NCBI RefSeq assembly: GCF_932526225.1
Contig: NC_064034.1
Coordinates: forward strand, 5,878,001 to 5,942,000
Length of the DNA stretch: 64,000 bases
Reading direction: 5' to 3'
DNA from: Nematostella vectensis
Taxonomy: Eukaryota; Cnidaria; Anthozoa; Actiniaria; Edwardsiidae
Of the stretch, positions 21,901-34,300 are shown piece by piece. A model generated the notes under the pieces. That model was given only the letters and a program-made list of their open reading frames with translations. It was not told the DNA's origin and made no database searches. How positions within the stretch are numbered: position 1 is the first letter of the stretch; every line of letters starts with the position of its first letter. A program made the translations under genes and the position numbers.

Positions 21901-24900
21901 ACGTGGCTTTGAAGGATGTCATGTGGGATGTTGTGAATCTAACTAACGAATAAATTCCGGGAGCAGGATTGCCAAAACCTACCATTTTCTATCTTTTATT
22001 CAGCATCACACCAACTTTACGACTCCATGCTGAATTGCGTCCCCTAAAATCGTCCCAGCATGCTGTTCGCATATCAACTCGACCCAATCCCCCGCGTAAC
22101 GAAAGAATGGAAAAATCTGTGTTTGAAGGTTTGTTACCAAGTCACTCGTGATTGTAGAACATTAAGAACATTAAGACACCTCAATTCTCTAATCTGAATA
22201 ATCTATTCTGCAAAGGATGCACGAATACATGCTCACTTATACTTGATGACAGTTACCGCATGTCATAATAACCCACCTTGTATTCGGTTTCCAATCTAAT
22301 GCCTCCGTTTGCCTGCATCTTCGCGACGTATTCTGGGAAGAGTGCGATTGGGATTGGCTTGGACAAGTCGTCTACAGCATTGTCATAAATACGCTCGGTA
22401 TTAGCAGCTTCTGTAACGCGTGAACAGAAAACATAAGTTCTTGAATTTGGTCCGCATATCAGGAAAGTCAGAACAGTTATGAAAATAGGAGTGAAAATTA
22501 GGAGATATATTTTAAAGAAAAACAGACTCATTCACTTATTTCTACCACAGGTAAATACCAATTGCCAAAATTTTACTCAAAGCCATGGAAATAAGTGCAA
22601 ACCTGCAGCCTCCTGCTGGTTGCTTATTCCTTCATCGGCGATATCGGCATTGCTTTCCGCTTGACCCTCGTTAAACGACTCCATTTGCATCGCCGGCTTC
22701 CTCATGGGGGAATTATCATTTCGTCGCCTGCGAACCAAATCAATATACCAGGCAAGGCAAATACAGCTTTAGTATAAAAGACTGCAAAGGGAGCATTTTA
22801 CCCTCGACTCAAACTATCCCCCTTCCATTGATGTCTAGTGTTAAATAGATAACATACAAGGTAGTGAAAGGGCAGGGAAAGTCTCCCACTACGACTTGGT
22901 ACAGCGGGTATAATACAAGGACATATAGATTGAAATGAAGTCCCCACCCCCCTACCCACATCCCCAGCAATTTTTCTAGCTACAGCCATATGACTGGACA
23001 CCATACCTGATAAAGAGGACTACAGCGGCGACGAAAGCCGCAAGAATGAGTAACGCAACCACCCCTCCAGCTATTGCTCCTACGGGTGAAGAGGTGGTTG
23101 ATGCGAGATTTTTCGAGCTGGCGACCGGGATTTCTAAAACAATTTAAATAGAATAAATGTATTAAGCATTACTCAAGATTGGAGTAAATGATTAGAAGCA
23201 AGACAGGCTCACCTATTACTCCAGCCAAAGCGACAACTCCACACAAAGGCTCCACCTTAGAATTAGAATTTGGTATAAGTACATATACAGTGACTAACAT
23301 TATTGCTCCAATAAGCACCTCCAATCCAGTAAGCGACCGGCCTAAGCGTGTTACTCTTATTTACACTCAAGGGGGAGTGTACATAAGAATAGAAGCAACC
23401 AAAGCTGATATTACTACCAAAATTGTATGATATCATATATACTAACAAAATTGTATCATACTGAGGGAGTTTTTTGCTCCTTGGACGTTGTAAAAGCGCC
23501 TTCCCCGACTAAATCCGGCGTTCACTCGAGAAATCACGATACGTCTTTAACTTTAAAAAAAAAAGACTCCTCCCCAAAACTGGGACACGTTTCAACGGCA
23601 TTACCTCTTCGTTCAGGTAGGTCATCGCTCGTATGTAGACCTTGTTCTTGCTTCCTTCGTCAAGAGCTTTGTTCTTGTACTTCTGCCGCCTTCCTTTGTA
23701 AATCCTACCGTCACCAATGATGATTGTTTGATTCATACTTAATGCTTCCACTTCGGCTGCAATGTAGTAATTCCTTTTCTTATTCTTCTCTTCGTCTTCT
23801 TTACAAAGTTCTTCTGCTTGAATCTCCGTCAGGTTCACGTTGTCGGGTTTCTCTTTCAGAACCATGACTTGATAGGAGCTGAGAACCAAAAAATAGGTAA
23901 TCGTGATAAACGAAAGTGACTGACCCCAGAGGGGGGGGGGGGGGGGGGGGGGGGGGGTTCTTCAGAATAAATGTGATAGGGATGCTCGTCGGGATATTCG
24001 AAAAAACTACCTGCACGACTAAAACTTTCTACCCTAAAAATACCTCAGAAGCCCTAAAATATATCCTTTCCACGAAAAACGCCTTTTTTTATTGGATATC
24101 CCCTAAAAAATACCCGATTCAACCGATTTTAACCCTTTAAAAAAATACGACGAGCATCCCTATTAGGTCGACATGGGAAGAAACCCCCCCCCCCCCCCCC
24201 CCCCCCCCCCAGGGAGACTGCGCTGCGGTTTAAGATGCCTCAGAAGCCCTAAAAATACCATTTCTAAGCGAAAAGCCTTTTTTTTTTCTCGGATACCCCT
24301 GTATGCGCGCTGCAGTTTGAGATGCGCTTTGGGGCTTACTCGATTGGACCGTTGACTTCATCAGCCTTCCACAATGTGACGTTAGTATCGCGAGATATTC
24401 TCCCAAGAGGAACCACTGGTGCTACAGGATCTAGAATGCAATGCCATTTAAGTTAGTTAACTTATTCTAATTAGCCTCTTATGAAAAAGAAACTATAAGA
24501 ACTTACTTGCAACTTTCGTAGTCACTACTTTAAAATTCAGTGTTTTGCTATCTCCGCATTTGGTGGAAGAAGTAATATTGAAAATGTACTTTGTCCCAGG
24601 GATGAGATTCTTTGGGGTGACAGACTGGGATGATGTAGTTACTTTTCCAAAGTGTCCATTCCATTCCGGCCAGTAAGGCTTGAAACCTTTGTACATGACC
24701 TGTGATACAAGATCTCTAGTCTTACTTCGGAGGACTACAATTCGAACATGGATAGTCATCCCTTAGATTACCTTTTTTTTGTACTTCAATACGTTTGTCT
24801 TGAATTTCGAATATTACATAACTTTAGTTAAAACATAAGTTATTATATATAATAACTAAGATCCTTTTTCTTCTTCGAGTTAAATTTACCCTAACCCTAA

Positions 24901-27513
24901 GCCAAGACCTTCGAGTCTACCGTAACATGAACACTAACAAAATCCTAACTCTATAGATTAAACGCTAACGGGTTTTTGGTCTAATGCAGGTATACTGAGA
25001 TTCTTTAACTACGGATGCAGATGGGATCCTGTAGGGACCTACCCGAGAGAGGTCAATGTTTCGAGTCTCTGTAGCGCACTTACTTTTGACGTCCAAACTC
25101 ACCGTGTATCTAATAGACCCTATAAAGTTTGGGGGTCGCCATCTCAGGAGAACTGAAGTCTTGGTCTCGTCTGTTGCCTTCAAATCTGTTGGTGTCCCTG
25201 GAGCTGTGACAGTACAAAATACTCATTTTATAACTTTGGCGAGCATTGTGGCGTATTATACGGGCTCTAATCAACGTTTTGGCGGGCTCTAATATATTTG
25301 AGCCCGCTGCTCTAAGCCAATGAGAGGGCGAGGAAATTGCAGCGAGCCAATCAGAAGGAAGCAGGAATTCCCGCAATTCATTCAAACCGCTCGTCGCATC
25401 GCATGCCGTGTTTGGTTGTGTTTTGACAACTACCAAAAAACAAACAGGAAAACATGGCTAAACACGACTCACAATCTTCTCAGCTCGATGAGGAGGAGCT
25501 TAAAAAAAGGGGAAGAAGATTCTGTTCCCAAAAATACCAACAAAAAAAAAACATCCTGGGCGATAAAAAAGGTCACCGAGTGGTGCACGAAGCGAAGTGT
25601 TGAATGTGATTTCACAGTATCAGCTCCTCGGATCTTGGAGGCATTTTATGCCGTTTCTATGCTGAAGTCAAAACAAAAGAGAAGAAGGACCTCTCGCCGA
25701 GTGCCTTTTGCTTCTAGTGAAACCATTGAGATGGAAAACAGTAATGACTGCAAACAAGGCAGTTTATCTTGGGCAGGCGGGGAAGTGAATGTAAGTTTTT
25801 CATCCTCGACCGAATTATACTTCTGCAAAGGCTTTCATGCCAAATTGTCACTTTTCCAATTGCCCAATAAATTTTAATTCCTACAAGTGACATCCCATTA
25901 AACTTTCTATTATTTGAAACAGTTGTTTCGTTTACAAAAAGAACCTTAAACACGTGTATATTTAGCAACGTTTGTAAAGTGAATTGAAGCTGTATTTATT
26001 AATTATGTTATAACAACTTTCAATGAATAAATATCACGCGAGTCATATCCGCGTTTCACGATATTATTTTTGTTTTTGTTTTTGCGCTTCATGCTCGCCA
26101 AAGTTATAATAATAGTAATGTAGTTGATGTTCTTGGGCGTAAATATGTTTTGGGCACTTCTCAGCGCTCATTTTAGAATGCTTCTCATTTTAAAATGAGC
26201 TCGAGTCGGGCCCAAAACATATTCACACCCGCGAACATCATATATTGATACATACGGGATGTCAGTAGCGTGTATTGTTGGCTGTGTATGTAATACTCAT
26301 TCATGCATACGGGATATTGATACATACGGGATGTCAGTAGCGTGTATTGTTGGCTGTGTATGTAATACTCATTCAAGCATACGGGATATTGATACATACG
26401 GGATGTCAGTAGCGTGTATTGTTGGCTGTGTATGTAATACTCATTCATTTATACGGGATATTGATACATACGGGGTGTCAGTAGAGTGTATTGTTGGCTG
26501 TATGTGTAATACTCATTCATGCATACGGGATATTGATACATACGGGATGTCTGTAGCGTGTATTGTGGGCTGTGTATGTAATACTCATTCATACGGGATA
26601 TTGATACATACGGGATGTCTGTAGCGTGTATTGTAGGCTGTGTATGTAATACTCATTCATGCATACGGGATATTGATACATACGGGATGTCTGTAGCGTG
26701 TATTGTTGGCAGTATATGTAATACTCATTCATGCATACGGGATATTGATACATACGGGATGTCTGTAGCGTGTATTGTTGGCAGTATATGTAATACTCAT
26801 TCATGCATACGGGATATTGATACATACGGGATGTCTGTAGCGTGTATTGTTGGCAGTATATGTAATACTCATTCATGCATACGGGATATTGATACATACG
26901 GGATGTCTGTAGGGTGTATTGTTGGCAGTATATGTAATACTCATTCATGCATACGGGATATTGATACATACGGGATGTCTGTAGCGTGTATTGTTGGCAG
27001 TATGTGTAATACTCATTCATTCATACGGGATATTGATACATACGGGATGTTTGTAGCGTGTATTGTGGGCTGTACGGACCAGGTCCTTTTCGTGTTCTCG
27101 CCCGCACCCGCAGATGGTAAATGGTGCAACTTTCCAGGTTATGCAGTACGATGTACGTCAAGGTGGAATTGAGGGACTCTGTAAGGGACCGCCTGCGCCG
27201 TCTGGCTTGTCCGGAACTTAGTTCCAGATCGTAACTTGTGATGATTCCGTTGCTCTGATCTTTGGGGATTGGGTTCCAACTGATGTTGAATGTCGTTGAG
27301 TTGATTTCGGTGTGATTTACGCCTAAAGGTGGTGCACTCGGAACTAATCACAAGGAACACACACAAAAACCATTAAGCCATTGAATCAGACGATAATGTT
27401 CCCATCATACATGTACCGGCAAGTAGCAGTTTGAAAGGAAAACGATTTGGGAAATTAAGAAAGAGAAGTAGTTAACTCACGTCAAAGCAAAAAGCAACCA
27501 TAAATGATGGCAT

Positions 27514-27575
<62 letters not shown>

Positions 27576-28044
27576 CATAATCATAATCATAATCATAATC
27601 ATAATCATAATCATAATCATAATCATAATCATAATCATAATCATAATCATAATCATAATCATAATCATAATCATAATCATAATCATTATCATTATCATTA
27701 TCATTATCATTATCATTATCATTATCATTATCATTATCATTATCATTATCATAATCATAATCATAATCATAATCATAATCATAATCATAATCATAATCAT
27801 AATCATAATCATAATCATAATCATAATCATAATCATAATCATAATCATAATCATAATCATAATCATAATCATAATCATAATCATAATCATAATCATAATC
27901 ATAATCATAATCATAATCATAATCATAATCATAATCATAATCATAATCATAATCATAATCATAATCATAATCATAATCATAATCATAATCATAATCATAA
28001 TCATAATCATAATCATAATCATAATCATAATCATAATCATAATC

Positions 28045-28087
<43 letters not shown>

Positions 28088-28299
28088 GAATAATAATAAT
28101 AATAATAATAATAATCCTGGCGTTCATATAACAGTGCTCAATACATAGGTGTAGAGCGGGATATATCTTGGTTTGTAGGAAAAAAACACGCGAACTACCG
28201 TTTCATCTCTACAATCAGGAGATTTTTGATGAGTGGGCAACCACGAAACAGGCTTGTAGAGATGAAACGGTAGTTCGCGTGTGTTTTTCCTACAAACCA

Positions 28300-28383
<84 letters not shown>

Positions 28384-31300
28384 TTCAAAATGAGTGAAAC
28401 TCTTAGACTGATGTCTTATATCAAAACCGGCATCTGAGATCAAGACCGGTATCTGAGATCAAGGCCGGTATCTCAGATCAAGACCGGTATCTGAGATCAA
28501 GACCGGTATCTGAGATCAAACCCGGCATCTGAGATCAAGACCGGTATCTGAGATCAAACCCGGCATCTGAGATCAACACCGGTATCTGAGATCAACACCG
28601 GCATCTGAGATCAAGACCGGCATCTGAGATCAAACCCGGCAATTGAGATCAAGACCGGCATCTGAGATCAAGACCGGTATCTAAGAGCAAGACCGGTATC
28701 TGAGATCAAGACCGGTATCTCAGATCAAGACCGGTATCTGAGCAAACGCGGCATCTGAGAAGACCGGTATCTGAGATCAAACCCGGCAATTGAGATCAAG
28801 ACCTGTATCTGAGAGACTTGTATCTGAGATCAAGACCGGCATCTGAGATTAAGACCGGCATCTTGGTGTGTGCAGCCATTTTTCTATCTTGTGTTAACTT
28901 ATAAGTGAAACGTTCTGAACGTGTCAATCTAGTCACGAACTTATCTGAATCTCCTGGACACAGAAAAAAATCGTCTACTGTATTATGATTAAATCAACAG
29001 ATTTCGGTGGAATGTGACATGCAAGGGCTCACCATCTTCGTCGGTCCGCACTCGTCTAGTTGTAGAGAACGGGCCATTGAACACGTGGTTACGCACTGAC
29101 ACCGATACTTCATAGTAAGTGAATTTCTTGAGTCCTGTAATGATGCAGCTTCGTGTCGTGTGATTGGTCGTTTTGTACAAAGTACCGCCTCCCTCTTCCT
29201 TGTACGTGATATTGAAGCCTTGGAACTCGCCATATATTTTATCTGTCGCTGTGAACTAAAAACGTCAGAGAAGTACTATTTCACGCTTGTTATCAAGATA
29301 AGAGAGACTGGCCTTGTCCCGTACCTCCCCTCCCCTCCCGTCCCTCCCGTGCAAGCATCGGGGCAACAATCGGCAACAAATAAGATCTCACCGTCCATGT
29401 TAGGTTTACTGATGTAGATGAACCTGGCGCGATCGTTGAGATTGTTGGGATGCCTTCGGGAACTGATAAAATAATCATGATCGAACCCGTTAGAAAGGAA
29501 AACGATTCGGGGAAAAAAAAGAAGTTAACTCCAGTGAAGTGGTCAAATAACGTTGATTTGAAGGTACTCCAAGGTATTGCAGGATCTTCGGACGCACAAT
29601 GGGCGTGATGGGCACAATGGACAATTACCAAAGTCAAGACTGGAATAAAGGTTACATATGCACTGCGTTACATCAGAAAAGTTCACATACCATCGGGTTT
29701 GGTTCTCGCGACACCTGGAGTGCTCCACGGACCCTCCTTGACTGTATATCCGCGTACTTTGATCGTGTACTTGGTATACTTTGCAAGATTGTTGATTTCG
29801 AAGCTCGTTGTTGGAACCTCCGTCGTTTCGTTGCTACCGCCGTCTTTGTGATACGATATGACGTATTTACGGACTATCCCGTTCGTACAAGTCTCGGGAA
29901 GAGTTGACCACGTGACACGGATGGACGTTGACGTCATCGCCTTGAAGTTTGAAGATGAAGGGGGGCAGTCAGGAGCTGCAAGGTGATAGCGAATGTGTGA
30001 ACAAAAACTGAGATTCTGATAAGCTTTCATATCATTAAGAATATCTGTAATAATAATAAAACTCATTTTGAGAAAATGGGAAAGTTAAAACCGCTGCTTC
30101 AGTTACTAGGTCAATATTTGGTACCCTGGCATTATCGTTTGTAGACGTAGTATAAGCTAAGTGCACATTATCGAGAACCTTTTGTTTATGGAAAAAATTA
30201 CCCCCGATTCATATTAACCGTCTTATTCACTATCCTCCCAGGTCTGTACAATGCGCGCGTCACTAATGGCTCCCTCGTACTTAGTGTTACTCACGGTCCT
30301 CCCAGGTCTGTACAATACGCGCGTCACTTGTGGCTCCCTTGTACTGATTGTCACTCACTCTCCTTCCAGGTCTGTACAATACGCGCGTCACTTGTGGCTC
30401 CCGTGTACTTAGTGATACTCACCGTCCTCCCCGGTCTGTACAATACGCGCGCCACTTGTGGCTTCCTTGTACTCAGTGTTACTCACCGTCCTCCCAGGTC
30501 TGTACAATGCGCGCGTCACTTGTGACTCCCGTATGTTCTTAGTGTTACTCACCGTCCTCCCAGGTCTGTACAATGCGCGCGTCACTTGTGACTCCCTCGT
30601 ACTTAGTGTTACTCACCGTCCTCCCAGGTCTGTACAATGCGCGCGTCACTTGTGACTCCCGTATGTACTTAGTGTTACTCACCGTCCTCCCAGGTCTGTA
30701 CAATGCGCGCGTCACTTGTGACTCCCGTATGTACTTAGTGTTACTCACCGTCCTCCCAGGTCTGTACAATACGCGCGTCACTTGTGACTCCTGTATGTAC
30801 TTAGTGTTACTCACCGTCCTCCCAGGTCTGTACAATGCGCGCGTCACTTGTGACTCCCGTATGTACTTAGTGTTACTCACCGTCCTCCCAGGTCTGTACA
30901 ATGCGCGCGTCACTTGTGACTCACGTATGTACTTAGTGTTACTCACCGTCCTCCCAGGTCTGTACAATGCGCGCGTCACTTGTGACTCCCGTATGTACTT
31001 AGTGTTACTCACCGTCCTCCAAGGTCTGTACAATACGCGCATCACTTGTGGCTCCCGTATGTACTTAGTGTTAGTCACTGTCCTCCCAGGTCTGTACAAT
31101 ACGCGCGTCACTTGTGGCTCTCTTGTACTTAGTGTTACTCACAGTCCTCTCAGGTCTGTACAATACGCGCGTCACTTGTGACTCCCGTATGTACTTAGTG
31201 TTACTCACCGTCCTCCTAGGTCTGTACAATACGGGCGTCACTTGTGACTCCTGTATGTACTTAGTGTTACTCACCGTCCTCCCAGGTCTGTACAATGCGC

Positions 31301-34300
31301 GCGTCACTTGTGACTCCCGTATGTACTTAGTGTTACTCACCGTCCTCCCAGGTCTGTACAATACGCGCGTCACTTGTGACTCACGTATGTACTTAGTGTT
31401 ACTCACCGTCCTCCCAGGTCTGTACAATGCGCGCGTCACTTGTGACTCCCGTATGTACTTAGTGGTACTCACCGTCCTCCTAGGTCTGTACAATACGCGC
31501 ATCACTTGTGGCTCCCGTATGTACTTAGTGTTACCCACCGTCCTCCCAGGTCTGTACAATACGCGCGTCACTTGTAGCTCCCGTATGTACTTAGTGTTAC
31601 TCACCATCCTCCCAGGTCTGTACAATACGCGCATCACTTGTGGCTCCCGTATGTACTTAGTGTTACTCACCGTCCTCCCAGGTCTGTACAATACGCGCGT
31701 CACTTGTAGCTCCGGTGTACTGAGTGTTACTCACCATCCTCCCAGGTCTGTACAATACGCGCATCACTTGTGGCTCCCGTATGTACTTAGTGTTACTCAC
31801 CGTCCTCCCAGGTCTGTACAATACGCGCATCACTTGTGGCTCCCGTATGTACTCAGTGTTACTCACCGTCCTCCCAGGTCTGTACAATACGCGCATCACT
31901 TGTGGCTCCCGTATGTACTTAGTGTTACTCACCGTCCTCCCAGGTCTGTACAATACGCGCATCACTTGTGGCTCCCGTATGTACTTAGTGTTAGTCACTG
32001 TTCTCCCAGGTCTGTACAATACGCGCGTCACTTGTGGCTCTCTTGTACTTAGTGTTACTCACAGTCCTCTCAGGTCTGTACAATACGCGCGTCACTTGTG
32101 ACTCCCGTATGTACTTAGTGTTACTCACCGTCCTCCCAGGTCTGTACAATACGCGCGTCACTTGTGACTCCCGTATGTACTTAGTGTCACTCACCGTCCT
32201 CCCAGGTCTGTACAATACGCGCGTCACTTGTGACTCCAGTATGTACTTAGTGTTACTCACCGTCCTCCCAGGTCTGTACAATACGCGCGTCACTTGTGAC
32301 TCCCGTATGTACTTAGTGTTACTCACCGTCCTCCCAGGTCTGTACAATACGCGCGTCACTTGTGACTCCCGTATGTACTTAGTGTTACTCACCGTCCTCC
32401 CAGGTCTGTACAATACGCGCGTCACTTGTGGCTCCCGTGTACTGAGTGTTACTCACCGTCCTCCCAGGTCTGTACAATGCGCGCGTCACTTGTGACTCTC
32501 GTATGTTCTTAGTGTTACTCACCGTCCTCCCAGGTCTGTACAATACGCGCGTCACTTGTGGCTCCCGTGTACTTAGTGTTACTCACCGTCCTCCCAGGTC
32601 TGTACAATGCGCGCGTCACTTGTGACTCTCGTATGTTCTTAGTGTTACTCACCGTCCTCCCAGGTCTGTACAATACGCGCGTCACTTGTGGCTCCCGTGT
32701 ACTTAGTGTTACTCACCGTCCTCCCAGGTCTGTACAATACGCGCGTCACTTGTGGCTCCCGTGTACTGAGTGTTACTCACCGTCCTCCCAGGTCTGTACA
32801 ATACGCGCGTCACTTGTGGCTCCCGTGTACTGAGTGTTACTCACCGTCCTCCCAGGTCTGTACAATGCGCGCGTCACTTGTAGCTCCGGTGTACTGAGTG
32901 TTACTTGAGCGAAGGGTAAGGGTGTAATTGGTAAATTTTTTGAGCGGGCTCAAGGAAAGGTCTTGCGTGTTGATGTTTGTCACTTTTTCTGATTTTATAA
33001 TATTACTTCCATTGCTAGCCATGTACTCGTACAGTACTATGTATTCCTTAAATTGCCCGTTAAGTCGGTAGTCAGAGGAGAGCTGAAACCAAAAAAGGTC
33101 ATGTGAAGATGCATATCAAGTCATGGACGATACAAAAAGACTCTAAAGTGTAGATTTCACCCCTTACACAGAATATTTTTCATTAGACTTCTACAGGGCG
33201 GACGAAATTCTAGGTCGTATACCAGTTTTTGATTAATCATTGACGTAATCAAAGTTGAAGGCTATTTAAGCGGGAAGCAGGATTGAGGAGCAAGAGAGAT
33301 TCTACTACAGAAACATAAATATTTCTGCTCGATTAACTAGGTCCGCCTTAGTTTTCGCACTGATTATTCTTTATATCACAACGAGTGATACAAAAATTTA
33401 AGGCGATCTTATTTCTTTACATACCGTCCATTGTATCTGTATTGCGGTGGAGGATGTTGCAGCCGTCGATTGAGATATTATAAGTTTTCCATCTGGATCT
33501 GAATAACAAAGATGTTCACATCTTACATAAAAGTGACCCGAAAAGTGAAGGTATTCATGCATGGCCTCTCTAAAGCAACTTCTTATTAAGTAAGCCCTTC
33601 TTCTTTTATTAAATCTCCGAGGATCTCGCCCCTGGTCAGCCTTTCAAAAAACTTTCTTATATGTTAAAATGGACTACTCTTGATATTTATGATAACTTGT
33701 GTGCGATTAGAAATTGCTACTGTGGTTGTACCTGCCATGAGAGTGGTGTAGGAACCCGCTGCACTCCACAACCCGAGTCCAACCACACTCTTCCCTCTCG
33801 CCTGCACCGTGTAGCTCGTGTACGGCACAAGACCAGTCAACTCGTATTGTGACGACGAGCCGATCTCACGTGTAGTCCATGCTCCACTCGTCCGATTCTT
33901 GACGGTATAACCGGTCAGCGGTCCTGTCGAGTCGTCTGCTGATGACGTCAGCTGCAGTGTAAGTGAGCGCTTATTCCTTGTTACATCTACTACTGGTGCT
34001 GCCAAAACATCTGAAAAATGCAGAAGTGCAATTTAGTAACCGTTGATTGTTAGAACATCCTTATCGAGTCATACTCACTTAGCTGGACAGAGACTTTTAT
34101 CTCTGCACGTCTGGCTGTGCCTGCACTTGGTAGAGTCAGCGGATACCTTGCAGAGCATGCGTACGACTGGACACACTTTACAGGTCGGTGGTTCGGGTCT
34201 GGATGCACACATTTGTAGCTGTGTTTCACGTCAGCTGCTGAGCGGTATGTTACGGTGATACTGCTTGAAGTATCCCCAGCCATGAAGGTATCATTTTTGT

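Larger units (their letters stand above)
23213..34010 (-). other. Copy A exons 13-24: seven FN3-like domains
   Basis: FN3-1: 33732-34010. FN3-2: 33425-33498 and 32845-33082. FN3-3: 29691-29975. FN3-4: 29392-29462 and 29033-29255. FN3-5: 27044-27343. FN3-6: 25103-25203 and 24507-24699. FN3-7 (membrane-proximal): 24340-24430, 23605-23878 and 23213-23255. Typical features are the B-strand Trp (IQWT, VTWST, LRWRPP) and Tyr-containing F strands (YTVQARG, YTIKVRG). FN3-7 has GPIESYQVMVL and YYIAAEV with IIIGDG, as in receptor phosphatases. FN3-5 contains a run of five Arg followed by Ser-Leu, a likely furin-type site. Confidence 0.88.

Noticed and set aside
22253-22531. Exon 27 starting from an upstream Met in the intron
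   Set aside because: The CAG acceptor at 22411-22412 and phase from exon 26 give [11 protein letters not shown] as the true start of this exon.
24965-25183. Exon 20 extended to a stop near 24965, giving a truncated receptor
   Set aside because: A GTGAGT donor after RYT (25097-25102) joins in phase to [10 protein letters not shown] and restores a normal FN3; the extension is intron read-through, though a truncated isoform cannot be excluded.
26259-27172. Plus-strand 121- and 185-aa repeat frames (MSVACIVGC units)
   Set aside because: Antisense of the 72-bp array and exon 19; no family signature.
27504-28148. Asn-His and Met-Ile repeat proteins on both strands
   Set aside because: Pure microsatellite translation with no non-repeat domain.
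28430-28865. Possible CRISPR-like array of short repeats
   Set aside because: Units are contiguous 19-bp satellites without spacers, in an animal intron.
30545-32495. Several 100-312 aa frames on both strands (for example [14 protein letters not shown] repeats)
   Set aside because: They are frames through the 64-66 bp minisatellite; open frames arise on both strands because most units are near a multiple of 3. Only the exon 15 portion is coding.
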